Source: Chloroflexota bacterium
GTDB taxonomy: Bacteria > Chloroflexota > Ktedonobacteria > Ktedonobacterales > Ktedonobacteraceae
Assembly (NCBI GenBank): GCA_005881295.1
Contig: VBHS01000224.1
Coordinates: 1-7,863 of the forward strand
Direction of reading: 5' to 3'
Length of the DNA: 7,863 nt
In this document: one piece after another, positions 1 to 6,054 of the stretch
Layout of the letters: each line of letters starts with the position of its first letter
How positions within the stretch are numbered: position 1 is the first letter of the stretch
The notes under the pieces: model-generated
What the model was told of the DNA's origin: nothing
Database searches by the model: none
What the model saw: only the letters and a program-made list of their open reading frames with translations
Position numbers and translations under genes: made by a program

Positions 1-840
1 AGCCATTATGACCCGGTGGTCTATGTGCAGTTGAAGCATACGTACGGCCTGGATCAACCCTTCTTCGTGCAGTATTTTCATTTTTTAACGGGCCTGTTCA
101 GACTTGATTTTGGGCTTTCTTTTGAATACCAGAACCGGCCTGTTTGGGATATCCTGAAAGATGGCGTACCGATCTCGGCGGAACTTGGATTCTGGGCGCT
201 GGTGCTGCAGGTGTTAATAGGAATCCCGATAGGCATTATCAGCGCGCTGAAAGCGAATAGCTGGATCGATACGACCAACATGGGTATCGTGCTGGTGATG
301 TATTCGTTGCCGGTATTCGTCTTTGCCGTGTTCTTTCAGGTTCTCGTTGTAGCGATTGACAATGGTACAGGTGCCCAGTGGCCCGTTGCGAACTGGGGCA
401 ATGCCTGGCATTACTCGTGGTCAGACATACAGTTCAAAATAGGTCCAATTGTGATACTGGCGCTGTCATTGGTAGCTTATCTCGCACGTATCACGCGCAC
501 GAGTATGCTCGAAGTCTTACGCCAGGATTATGTGCGTACCGCACGAGCAAAAGGGATGCGCGAACGCATCGTCATCTACCGCCACGCGCTGCGCAACGCG
601 CTTATTCCCGTGGTCACCATCCTCGGCCTCTCGCTCGGCCTTATTGTGACGGGGACATTCTTCCTCGAAGAGTTCTTCAACATTCCAGGTATCGGAGAGA
701 CGACACTGCAAGCGACGCAGTACCGCGACTATCCAGTCATCCAGGCCACGGCGGTCTTGCTGGCGGTAGCAGTGGTCATCGGCAACTTGATATCGGATAT
801 TTTGTACACACTTGTGGACCCGCGCATTAAGGCATCATAG
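1..840 (+). CDS. oppB: Oligopeptide/dipeptide ABC transporter permease, OppB/DppB type (5' end cut by window)
   Basis: One of the two inner-membrane subunits that form the channel of a peptide (or nickel/sugar-like solute) importer powered by OppD and OppF. The frame is open from base 1 (S-H-Y-D-P ahead of the GTG at 16), and the segment matching the family's GLDQP motif follows at once. The first membrane helix and roughly 50-60 residues therefore lie outside the window, and the GTG at 16 is not the true start. At least five hydrophobic segments follow. The cytoplasmic EAA loop that docks on the ATPases is at about nt 508-615 (YVRTARAKGMRERIVIYRHA, then LRNALIP). The C-terminus LVDPRIKAS is typical of the family. 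The stop codon TAG at 838 overlaps the ribosome binding site of the next gene (TAGGAGG), so the genes are co-transcribed and probably translationally coupled. The exact substrate cannot be read from the permease. Confidence 0.93.
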   Translation, partial: SHYDPVVYVQLKHTYGLDQPFFVQYFHFLTGLFRLDFGLSFEYQNRPVWDILKDGVPISAELGFWALVLQVLIGIPIGIISALKANSWIDTTNMGIVLVMYSLPVFVFAVFFQVLVVAIDNGTGAQWPVANWGNAWHYSWSDIQFKIGPIVILALSLVAYLARITRTSMLEVLRQDYVRTARAKGMRERIVIYRHALRNALIPVVTILGLSLGLIVTGTFFLEEFFNIPGIGETTLQATQYRDYPVIQATAVLLAVAVVIGNLISDILYTLVDPRIKAS

Positions 841-851
841 GAGGCAAGTCC

Positions 852-1763
852 ATGGATACGAAGGATAAGAACCAAGAGATTACCGGCCACGAATACATGC
901 CTCCTGATTCCGTAGTAAGTCCGTTGCAATTAGACCCAGATTTAACGGTGCTGGCAGAAAATGACCTTGCTACCGCGCTCAGCGAGAACGAACTGAAGGA
1001 ACTGGCGGAAAAAAAGGAAAAACCCGCAACGCCCCTACAAGATTCACTACGGCGGCTGAGACGAGATAAACGCGCTATGGCGAGTGTAGGTGTAATTGGC
1101 TTCCTCGTGCTGCTCGCCATCTTTGGACCATTCATCTACCAGCATATTGGTGGTCCTTATGACAGTGCATTGAACGGAACGATAAGTCCACAGGTCTACC
1201 ACAGCTACTACCACCAGGAACTTGACCGGCAGGATGAAGGGCCATCAGCACAGTACTGGTTGGGAACAGATGACCTCGGCCGTGATCTGCTTGCGCGCCT
1301 GATGCAGGGACTCCTTATTTCGATCAGTATTGCCGTGCTAGTAGAGGTAGTGGATATCACTCTAGGTATCCTCATAGGGGTGCTGGCTGGGTTTCATGGC
1401 GGGTGGATCGACCAGGTGCTAGCACGCTTTACTGACATCATTTTTGCCTTTCCTGGATTGCTCTTCATCATTTTAGTCGCCGGAATCTTTGGTGCGTGGG
1501 CCGATACGCATTTGAGCGGTATCCCGATTATTGGCGCAAATGGAAATGCACGCCTGCTCCTGGTCTCGTTGGCGCTAGCCTTCGTGGCATGGCCATTGAT
1601 GGCGCGCTATGTACGTGGTCAAACGCTCCAGCTCAAGGAGCAGCAGTTTATTGAGGCAGCGCGTACAGCGGGCACCAGCGATACGCGAATTATTCTGCGC
1701 CACATTGTTCCCAACCTGTTCAGTATCGTCGTCGTCGCAGCAACACTGGCGCGATGCCTTTGA
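852..1763 (+). pseudogene. oppC: Oligopeptide/dipeptide ABC transporter permease, OppC/DppC type, C-terminally truncated by internal deletion
   Basis: Second channel subunit of the peptide importer. The start is ATG 852, with GGAGG at 840-844 placed 7 nt ahead. Residues 1-74 are a charged cytoplasmic extension, membrane helix 1 is at about 77-97, and the family motif GTDDLGRD is at 138-145. The following helices lie at about 153-180, 195-213 and 233-252. The EAA loop is at 268-288 (EAARTAGTSDTRI, then RHIVPN). After VVVAATL (293-299) the frame reads only A-R-C-L and stops at 1763. Normal family members continue for about 65 more residues carrying a conserved E-A-x-L-S-x-L-G-x-G stretch and the last two membrane helices, then end in a D-P-R tail. 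That tail survives in another frame just downstream (see the 1747-1782 entry), so the gene has lost an internal piece. A working permease is unlikely unless the real genome differs from this sequence. The identity is sure; the loss of function is inferred. Confidence 0.85.
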
Positions 1764-1782
1764 CCCTCGATCAAAAGATTAG
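1747..1782 (+). pseudogene. Relict out-of-frame C-terminal end of oppC
   Basis: Reading from 1747 in frame 1 gives W-R-D-A-F-D-P-R-S-K-D followed by TAG (1780-1782). This is the usual ending of OppC/DppC permeases (L-R-D-A-L-D-P-R-x-x). It overlaps the last codons of the truncated oppC frame, which uses a different frame and stops at 1763. It ends 16 nt before the oppD start, where an intact oppC would be expected to end. It marks the right side of a deletion whose length is not a multiple of three. Confidence 0.75.
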
Positions 1783-1798
1783 TGAGTGGAGATAAAAA

Positions 1799-2776
1799 AT
1801 GGCAGAGAATCTGCTGGAAGTAAATAATTTAAAAACCTACTTTTTCACACGCTCAGGGGTTGTCAAAGCGGTCGATGATGTTTCATTTGTGATCAAGCCA
1901 AGTCAAACGTTAGGGATTGTAGGGGAAAGCGGCTGCGGCAAAAGCGTTACGGCCCTCTCGATAATGCGCCTGATAGCCACCCCTCCTGGCAAAATCGTAG
2001 GGGGTGAGATCAACTTCAACGGTGAGAATATCCTGGAAAAGAATTTAGATGAACTCACGGACCTGCGCGGCAGCCAAATTTCGATGATATTCCAGGACCC
2101 AATGACTTCACTCAACCCGGTGTTTACTGTAGGTTATCAGATTGCAGAGACGGTCAAACGCCACCACAAGGACATGAGCAATGACCAGGCCTGGAAACGC
2201 AGCGTTGAGATGCTCGACCTTGTACGTATTCCAGACGCAAAGAAACGGGCAAAGAGTTATCCACACGAGTTTAGTGGTGGCATGCGGCAGCGCGTGATGA
2301 TTGCTATCGCACTGGCGTGCAACCCGAAATTACTCGTCGCGGATGAACCGACAACGGCGCTCGATGTGACTATTCAGGCCCAGGTGCTTGAACCGATGAG
2401 TGGCCTCTCGAAAGAGTTTGGCACCGCTGTCATGCTGATTACCCATGATCTCGGAGTGGTTGCCGGGACATGCCAGCATGTCAACGTCATGTACGCGGGA
2501 CACGTGGTAGAGTCAGCTCCAGTCAAGCAAATTTTTGCGACGCCTGCACACCCATACACCGTAGGACTTTTGCGATCCATTCCTCGCATGGATGAGAAAC
2601 ATGGCAGCAGTCTGACCCCGATTGGGGGACAGCCGCCCGATTTATCCAGGGAGATCATTGGTTGTCCTTATGCACCACGCTGCCCCAAGGTACAGAATCG
2701 CTGCCGGCAGGAACGCCCGGAGTTGAAGCCAGTAGGCCGCGGAGAGCAGGTAGCGGCCTGTTTCTATCCAGATTAA
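1799..2776 (+). CDS. oppD: Oligopeptide/dipeptide ABC transporter ATP-binding protein, OppD/DppD type
   Basis: A cytoplasmic ATPase subunit that hydrolyses ATP to drive peptide import, paired with OppF. It has 325 residues, normal for the family. Visible motifs are Walker A GESGCGKS (42-49), Q-loop Gln99 in IFQDP, signature FSGGMRQR (158-165), Walker B LLVADEPTTALD (178-189, catalytic Glu183) and switch His216 (ITHD). The C-terminal oligopeptide-transporter extension (about 245-325) contains HPYT and four cysteines, C289, C295, C302 and C321. That set has been linked to an iron-sulfur cluster in DppD-like proteins. The start ATG 1799 is preceded by a GGAGA ribosome site (1788-1792). The stop lies 20 nt before oppF. 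QAQVLEPMSGL is slightly unlike the usual leucine-rich segment, but no catalytic residue is missing. A dipeptide or other solute specificity is equally possible. Confidence 0.95.
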   Translation: MAENLLEVNNLKTYFFTRSGVVKAVDDVSFVIKPSQTLGIVGESGCGKSVTALSIMRLIATPPGKIVGGEINFNGENILEKNLDELTDLRGSQISMIFQDPMTSLNPVFTVGYQIAETVKRHHKDMSNDQAWKRSVEMLDLVRIPDAKKRAKSYPHEFSGGMRQRVMIAIALACNPKLLVADEPTTALDVTIQAQVLEPMSGLSKEFGTAVMLITHDLGVVAGTCQHVNVMYAGHVVESAPVKQIFATPAHPYTVGLLRSIPRMDEKHGSSLTPIGGQPPDLSREIIGCPYAPRCPKVQNRCRQERPELKPVGRGEQVAACFYPD

Positions 2777-2796
2777 GCCAGGGAAAAGGTTTTTTT

Positions 2797-3801
2797 ATGG
2801 CACAAGAGATAACAACGCCAGCAACGACCGGGACAACCCTGGTCGATGTCAAGGGCTTAAAGGTTCATTTCCCTATTAAAGGGGGCATTTTTAATCGCAC
2901 CGTTGCTAACGTGAAAGCGGTGGACGGTGTCGACATGTTTATCCAGCGCGGCGAGACGCTTGGCCTGGTAGGCGAAAGTGGATGTGGTAAGTCAACCACA
3001 GGACGCGCGATTTTGCAATTGGTCAAACCGACGGAAGGCAGCGTTGTTTTCGAAGGCGATGAGCTCACAAAACTCTCCCCCGGCGCGCTACGGCAGAAGC
3101 GCGCCAGGATGCAGATGGTGTTCCAGGATCCCTTTGGCTCGCTTGACCCGCGCTTTTCGGTTGGAGAGCTTGTCGCGGAGCCTCTGAAAAATTTCAATCG
3201 TGGTAATGCGAAGGAAATTGAGGAACAGGTGGCCGATCTGTTGCGAGTGGTGGGATTGAATCCATTCTTCATGAATCGCTTCGCGCACGAGTTCAGCGGT
3301 GGCCAGCGACAACGTATCGGAATTGCTCGCGCACTGGCTCTACGTCCCTCGTTAGTGGTGGCTGACGAGCCCGTGTCTGCACTCGATGTATCGATCCAGG
3401 CACAGGTGCTCAACCTGTTACAAGACCTGCAAGGCAAATTTGGCCTGACCTACCTGTTCGTGGCACACAACCTTTCAGTGGTAAAGCATATCAGCGACCG
3501 GGTAGCCGTGATGTACCTGGGGCGGGTCGTCGAGTTGTCAAAAAGTGTAGAGATGTATGAGATGCCTTTGCATCCTTACACACAGGCATTACTTTCGGCC
3601 ATTCCTGTTCCTGATCCCGAAATAGAGTCAAAGCGTAAGCGTATCATTCTTGAAGGTGATGTGCCAAGCCCCGTGAATCCACCTAGCGGATGCAATTTCC
3701 ATCCACGCTGCTGGAAAGCCCAGGCGGTCTGCCGCGAGGTTATTCCGCCGTTAGAGGAGAAACAGTACAATCATTACGCGGCCTGCCATTTCCCCGGATA
3801 G
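2797..3801 (+). CDS. oppF: Oligopeptide/dipeptide ABC transporter ATP-binding protein, OppF/DppF type
   Basis: The second ATPase subunit of the peptide importer. The start was set at ATG 2797 (334 residues) because AAGG at 2786-2789 sits 7 nt upstream and the family's N-terminus begins there. The open frame extends back to 2662, but that part overlaps oppD and is not family-like. Motifs are Walker A GESGCGKST (59-67), Q-loop Gln110 (VFQDP), signature FSGGQRQR (166-173), Walker B SLVVADEPVSALD (185-197, Glu191) and switch His224 (VAHN). The oligopeptide C-terminal domain has HPYTQALLSAIP (259-270) and cysteines C299, C305, C312 and C330, spaced almost exactly as in the OppD next door. It is the last gene of the operon, convergent with the receiver genes beyond it. 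No defect is seen. Confidence 0.95.
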   Translation: MAQEITTPATTGTTLVDVKGLKVHFPIKGGIFNRTVANVKAVDGVDMFIQRGETLGLVGESGCGKSTTGRAILQLVKPTEGSVVFEGDELTKLSPGALRQKRARMQMVFQDPFGSLDPRFSVGELVAEPLKNFNRGNAKEIEEQVADLLRVVGLNPFFMNRFAHEFSGGQRQRIGIARALALRPSLVVADEPVSALDVSIQAQVLNLLQDLQGKFGLTYLFVAHNLSVVKHISDRVAVMYLGRVVELSKSVEMYEMPLHPYTQALLSAIPVPDPEIESKRKRIILEGDVPSPVNPPSGCNFHPRCWKAQAVCREVIPPLEEKQYNHYAACHFPG

Positions 3802-3809
3802 CAGATAGA

Positions 3810-3854
3810 CTAGCTGGATTCCTGGACTCTGTACTTTTTAAGAATCCCCAGTAG
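3810..3854. other. Imperfect inverted repeat in the convergent gap, possible weak terminator
   Basis: The 53-nt gap between the ends of oppF and the minus-strand receiver gene contains GGATTC (3816-3821) facing GAATCC (3842-3847). Short outer pairings (CTA 3810-3812 with TAG 3852-3854, CT with AG) are interrupted by bulges, and the loop is 20 nt. There is no T-tract beyond it on either strand. A terminator would be expected between convergent operons, but this one is poor and the call is tentative. Confidence 0.22.
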
Positions 3855-4268
3855 TTATGTCTTGTCGGGAAGTTCAAGACGCTTTATGCGCGAGAGCAAG
3901 CGAATGCGTGCTACCAGGTGGCGAGCATCGAATGGTTTTACGACATAATCATCAGCTCCCGCCTCAAATCCGGCTACTTTATCCTGAATTGTGGTGAGGG
4001 AAGTAAGCAGCATGATCGGCAGATGACGATGAGAGGGAGTGCTACGAATAGAACGACAGAGATCTAAGCCATTCTCTTGACCAAGTAATATCTCGCATAT
4101 CAGTACATCAGGAAGGTTTGTTTCAAGGCAGTCCATTGCTTCTGCTTGCGACGAAGCGCATCGCACAACAAACCCATTCCCTAACGCCTGCTTTATCCTA
4201 TCGCGTCCAATTGGATCACTATCCACTAAGAGAATGTGTAATCTGCGTAAAGGCTGTGGATCACGCAC
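3855..4268 (-). CDS. Receiver-only response regulator with Glu at the phospho-acceptor position (pseudo-receiver)
   Basis: A 137-residue CheY-like protein made of one receiver domain with no output domain. The alignment landmarks are LLVDSDP (13-19), LICEILLG (56-63), LLTS (87-90) and VVKPF (109-113). Spacing fits CheY exactly: position 59 to Thr89 is 30 residues, and Thr89 to Lys111 is 22. Position 59, normally the phosphorylated Asp, is Glu (GAG, reverse complement of 4092-4094). Of the acidic pair, Asp16 is kept but the second is Ser17. Thr89 and Lys111 are conserved. It cannot be phosphorylated in the normal way, and Glu may mimic the active form. The start is GTG 4268: a TGA lies in frame 6 nt upstream, and no later start would keep strand beta-1. 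No clear ribosome site is seen. It lies 125 nt downstream of another receiver gene on the same strand and may share its transcript. Its partner kinase is unknown. Confidence 0.85.
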   Translation of the reverse strand: MRDPQPLRRLHILLVDSDPIGRDRIKQALGNGFVVRCASSQAEAMDCLETNLPDVLICEILLGQENGLDLCRSIRSTPSHRHLPIMLLTSLTTIQDKVAGFEAGADDYVVKPFDARHLVARIRLLSRIKRLELPDKT

Positions 4269-4393
4269 TATTCAGTGAATACTCTGCACTGCAACCTCTA
4301 CAACGGGACATGAAGGATTGCAGCGCTCTAAACTAAAGCCATTCGTTATCGTGAAGCATAGTCCTGCAATAATGGCTGTATACAACACTATGC
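4269..4393 (-). other. Spacer between the two receiver genes
   Basis: A 125-nt stretch with no convincing gene, promoter or terminator. It holds two short inverted repeats, ATTGCAG (4317-4323) with CTGCAAT (4364-4370), and AGCCATT (4337-4343) with AATGGCT (4371-4377). Their arms interleave rather than nest. They could form alternative RNA folds but may be chance. Confidence 0.3.
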
Positions 4394-4822
4394 TTATTCC
4401 CGGTCGGCCTGTGTCTGGACCAGGTAATCCATACGACGCTGGCGCTCGGTTGGCGTCAGTCGTAGGACACGTTCTATAGCTGCATTCAGTGCAGCTGGTT
4501 TAAAAGGTTTAGTGAGATACTCATCGACACCTGAAAGCATTCCTGTCATTTGATCTTCATTTCGTGTCATGGCACTCAGGATAATCAAAGGGATATCAGA
4601 GGTACGAGCATCACCACGCAGACAGCGCACCAGCTGGTAACCATCCATACGAGGCATTTTTACATCAATGATCACGCAGTCTGGATGTTCAATAAGGATA
4701 CGTTCTAAACCTTGTACACCATCGTAGGCAACGACAACATCATATGTACCTTGCAGGTTTACAGCGTATTTTATTAATTCTACGATAGTCGGGTTGTCGT
4801 CGATAACCAATACTTTCTTCAT
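4394..4822 (-). CDS. Receiver-only response regulator (CheY/Spo0F-like)
   Basis: A 142-residue single-domain receiver that would take phosphate from a histidine kinase or phosphotransfer protein and pass the signal by protein contact. All key residues are present: acidic pair Asp8/Asp9 (VLVIDDNP), phospho-acceptor Asp53 (IIDVKMPRMDG), Ser83 in the Thr/Ser switch position (ILSAM) and Lys105 (TKPFKP). No DNA-binding or enzymatic output follows; residues 121-142 form a short polar tail. The start was placed at ATG 4822 because the motif-bearing domain begins there, AGGTGAT (4832-4838) lies 9 nt upstream, and a strong promoter at 4899-4927 sits inside the longer frame that reaches 4954. It is transcribed divergently from the ThiF-like gene and lies ahead of the altered receiver on the same strand. 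The pathway is unknown. Confidence 0.9.
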   Translation of the reverse strand: MKKVLVIDDNPTIVELIKYAVNLQGTYDVVVAYDGVQGLERILIEHPDCVIIDVKMPRMDGYQLVRCLRGDARTSDIPLIILSAMTRNEDQMTGMLSGVDEYLTKPFKPAALNAAIERVLRLTPTERQRRMDYLVQTQADRE

Positions 4823-4898
4823 TGCATTCCCATCACCTTTAACGTCCTTAGACAATGTACTGGTTACTTGTCTCAAAAAGAATGATTTCACCTCTTGC

Positions 4899-4927
4899 AT
4901 TGTAACACAGTTATGTGCTGCTGCCAA
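4899..4927 (-). promoter_or_regulatory. Sigma-70-type promoter for the receiver gene(s)
   Basis: Reading the minus strand, the -35 box is TTGGCA (4927-4922), the spacer is exactly 17 nt, and the -10 box is TACAAT (4904-4899) preceded by TG one base away (extended -10, TGTTACAAT). Transcription would begin near 4892, leaving a leader of about 70 nt before ATG 4822. This also rules out the longer upstream start of the receiver frame. It is a prediction from consensus match only. Confidence 0.65.
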
Positions 4928-4954
4928 CCGATGATTATTCGGGGGCTCTCTCAC

Positions 4955-4982
4955 TTGTGGATGGTAGTTTTTATGCTACAAT
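4955..4982 (+). promoter_or_regulatory. Sigma-70-type promoter for the thiF-metG operon
   Basis: The -10 box TACAAT (4977-4982) has an extended TG (TGCTACAAT) and lies 16 nt downstream of a weak -35 box TTGTGG (4955-4960). The start of transcription would be near 4989, about 34 nt ahead of ATG 5023. It stands back to back with the minus-strand promoter; the two -35 boxes are 27 nt apart. A shared regulator site could fit between them, but I see no clear palindrome there. Confidence 0.5.
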
Positions 4983-5009
4983 ACGTTGTACGCGTATATC
5001 TACTAGATC

Positions 5010-5015
5010 AGGAGA
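5010..5015 (+). promoter_or_regulatory. Ribosome binding site that fixes the ThiF-like start
   Basis: AGGAGA is placed 7 nt ahead of ATG 5023. It selects this start over the in-frame ATG at 4915, which lies upstream of the predicted promoter and would add 36 residues unlike the family. Confidence 0.75.
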
Positions 5016-5022
5016 AGAGAGA

Positions 5023-6045
5023 ATGGTGGCTATTGATCGCTACTCGCGGCAAACGCTCTTTGGACCGATAGGGAAAGAGGGGCAAGAACGATTGCGTTCC
5101 TCAGCAGTTACAATTATTGGCTGTGGTGCGCTAGGGACTGTGCTGGCTAACAATCTTTGCCGCGCGGGTATTGGTCGAATAGTAATTGCTGACCGTGATT
5201 ATATTGAACTCAATAACCTGCAACGACAAATTCTTTTCGATGAGGAAGATATCGCGCTGGGTCTCCCCAAAGCGATTGCAGCAGCGAAGAAACTGCGCCG
5301 TACCAATAGCGATACAACGATCGAGCCACTGGTTGAAGATATCAATGCAGATGGGATTGAGGCATTAGTACGCGATACGGACCTGGTTCTTGATGCAACA
5401 GATAACTTTGAGACTCGTTACCTCCTCAATGACGTATGTATCAAACACAAGCGCCCCTGGATCTATAGCGGTGTGATTGCGTCCTACGGCGTGACGATGA
5501 ATATTGTTCCCGGCGATACAGCCTGCCTTCGCTGTGTCTTCCCGGAGATGCCGTTCCCAGGAACTACGCCAACCTGTGATACAGCGGGGGTTTTGAACGG
5601 GATAGTAGGGGCGATTTCGGGCGTAGCTTCCACCGAGGCGATCAAGATTCTACTGAAAAGCGAGAAGATGAGCCGGTCGATGTTCTGGATGGATGTTTGG
5701 GAAAATACGAGTGAACGGATCGAGTTGCCACGCCAGGAGAATTGCCCGGCCTGCGGACAATATCATTTTGAGTTTCTCGATGAGCTGAGTGGGAGCAGCA
5801 GTACGAGCCTCTGTGGGCGTGACGCGGTGCAAGTCCGAAACGGAAAACGGGGAATTACGCTCAGTCTAGTAGAATTGGCTGAACGGTTGCGGCCGGTTGG
5901 AGAGGTACGTTATAATGATTTCCTACTCCGCTTCAATGTGGATTCTTATGAACTAACTGTTTTTCCTGATGCTCGTGCGATCATCAAGGGGACCGATGAT
6001 GAGCAGATCGCCCGTTCTATTTACGCGCGATATATCGGGAACTGA
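5023..6045 (+). CDS. ThiF/MoeB-family E1-like adenylyltransferase with C-terminal extension
   Basis: A cytoplasmic enzyme expected to adenylate the C-terminal Gly-Gly of a small ubiquitin-like sulfur carrier (ThiS or MoaD type) for thiamine, molybdopterin or related sulfur transfer. It has 340 residues. The E1 core is complete: RYSRQ with Arg9, nucleotide loop GCGALG (33-38), Asp57, NNLQRQ with Arg68, Lys83, and DATDNF with Asp127. The zinc cysteines are C168/C171 and C241/C244 (CPAC). C185 in TPTCDTAG matches the cysteine of the crossover loop. Residues about 255-340 form an extra domain beginning with LCGRDAVQV, not a rhodanese because no active-site Cys loop is seen. Similar-length ThiF/MoeB proteins occur in Gram-positives. 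ThiF and MoeB cannot be told apart from sequence alone, and no carrier protein is in the window. The stop TGA is part of the ribosome site of the next gene, metG, 9 nt on. Confidence 0.9.
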   Translation: MVAIDRYSRQTLFGPIGKEGQERLRSSAVTIIGCGALGTVLANNLCRAGIGRIVIADRDYIELNNLQRQILFDEEDIALGLPKAIAAAKKLRRTNSDTTIEPLVEDINADGIEALVRDTDLVLDATDNFETRYLLNDVCIKHKRPWIYSGVIASYGVTMNIVPGDTACLRCVFPEMPFPGTTPTCDTAGVLNGIVGAISGVASTEAIKILLKSEKMSRSMFWMDVWENTSERIELPRQENCPACGQYHFEFLDELSGSSSTSLCGRDAVQVRNGKRGITLSLVELAERLRPVGEVRYNDFLLRFNVDSYELTVFPDARAIIKGTDDEQIARSIYARYIGN

Positions 6046-6054
6046 GGAAATATT

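Noticed and set aside
378..830. 150-codon open frame on the plus strand
   Set aside because: It lies wholly inside oppB in another frame; its composition is that of a shadow frame, rich in Arg and His.
2662..2796. Upstream extension of the oppF frame
   Set aside because: It overlaps the end of oppD, is unlike family N-termini, and the ATG at 2797 has a well-placed ribosome site.
2865..3437. 190-codon open frame on the minus strand
   Set aside because: It is antisense to the conserved ATPase core of oppF, a common shadow of such genes, with no recognisable domain.
4274..4311. Short minus-strand frame starting ATG at 4311 just upstream of the altered receiver, considered as a frameshifted true N-terminus
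   Set aside because: Its residues do not resemble a receiver N-terminus and the receiver domain is already complete from the GTG at 4268.
4118..4336. 72-codon plus-strand frame over the start of the altered receiver
   Set aside because: It is mostly antisense to the receiver coding region and has no ribosome site.
4823..4954. 44-residue upstream extension of the canonical receiver
   Set aside because: The predicted -35 and -10 boxes lie inside it, and the ATG at 4822 has a ribosome site and starts the domain exactly.
4915..5022. 36-residue upstream extension of the ThiF-like protein
   Set aside because: It lies largely upstream of the predicted transcription start and lacks family similarity; AGGAGA precedes ATG 5023.
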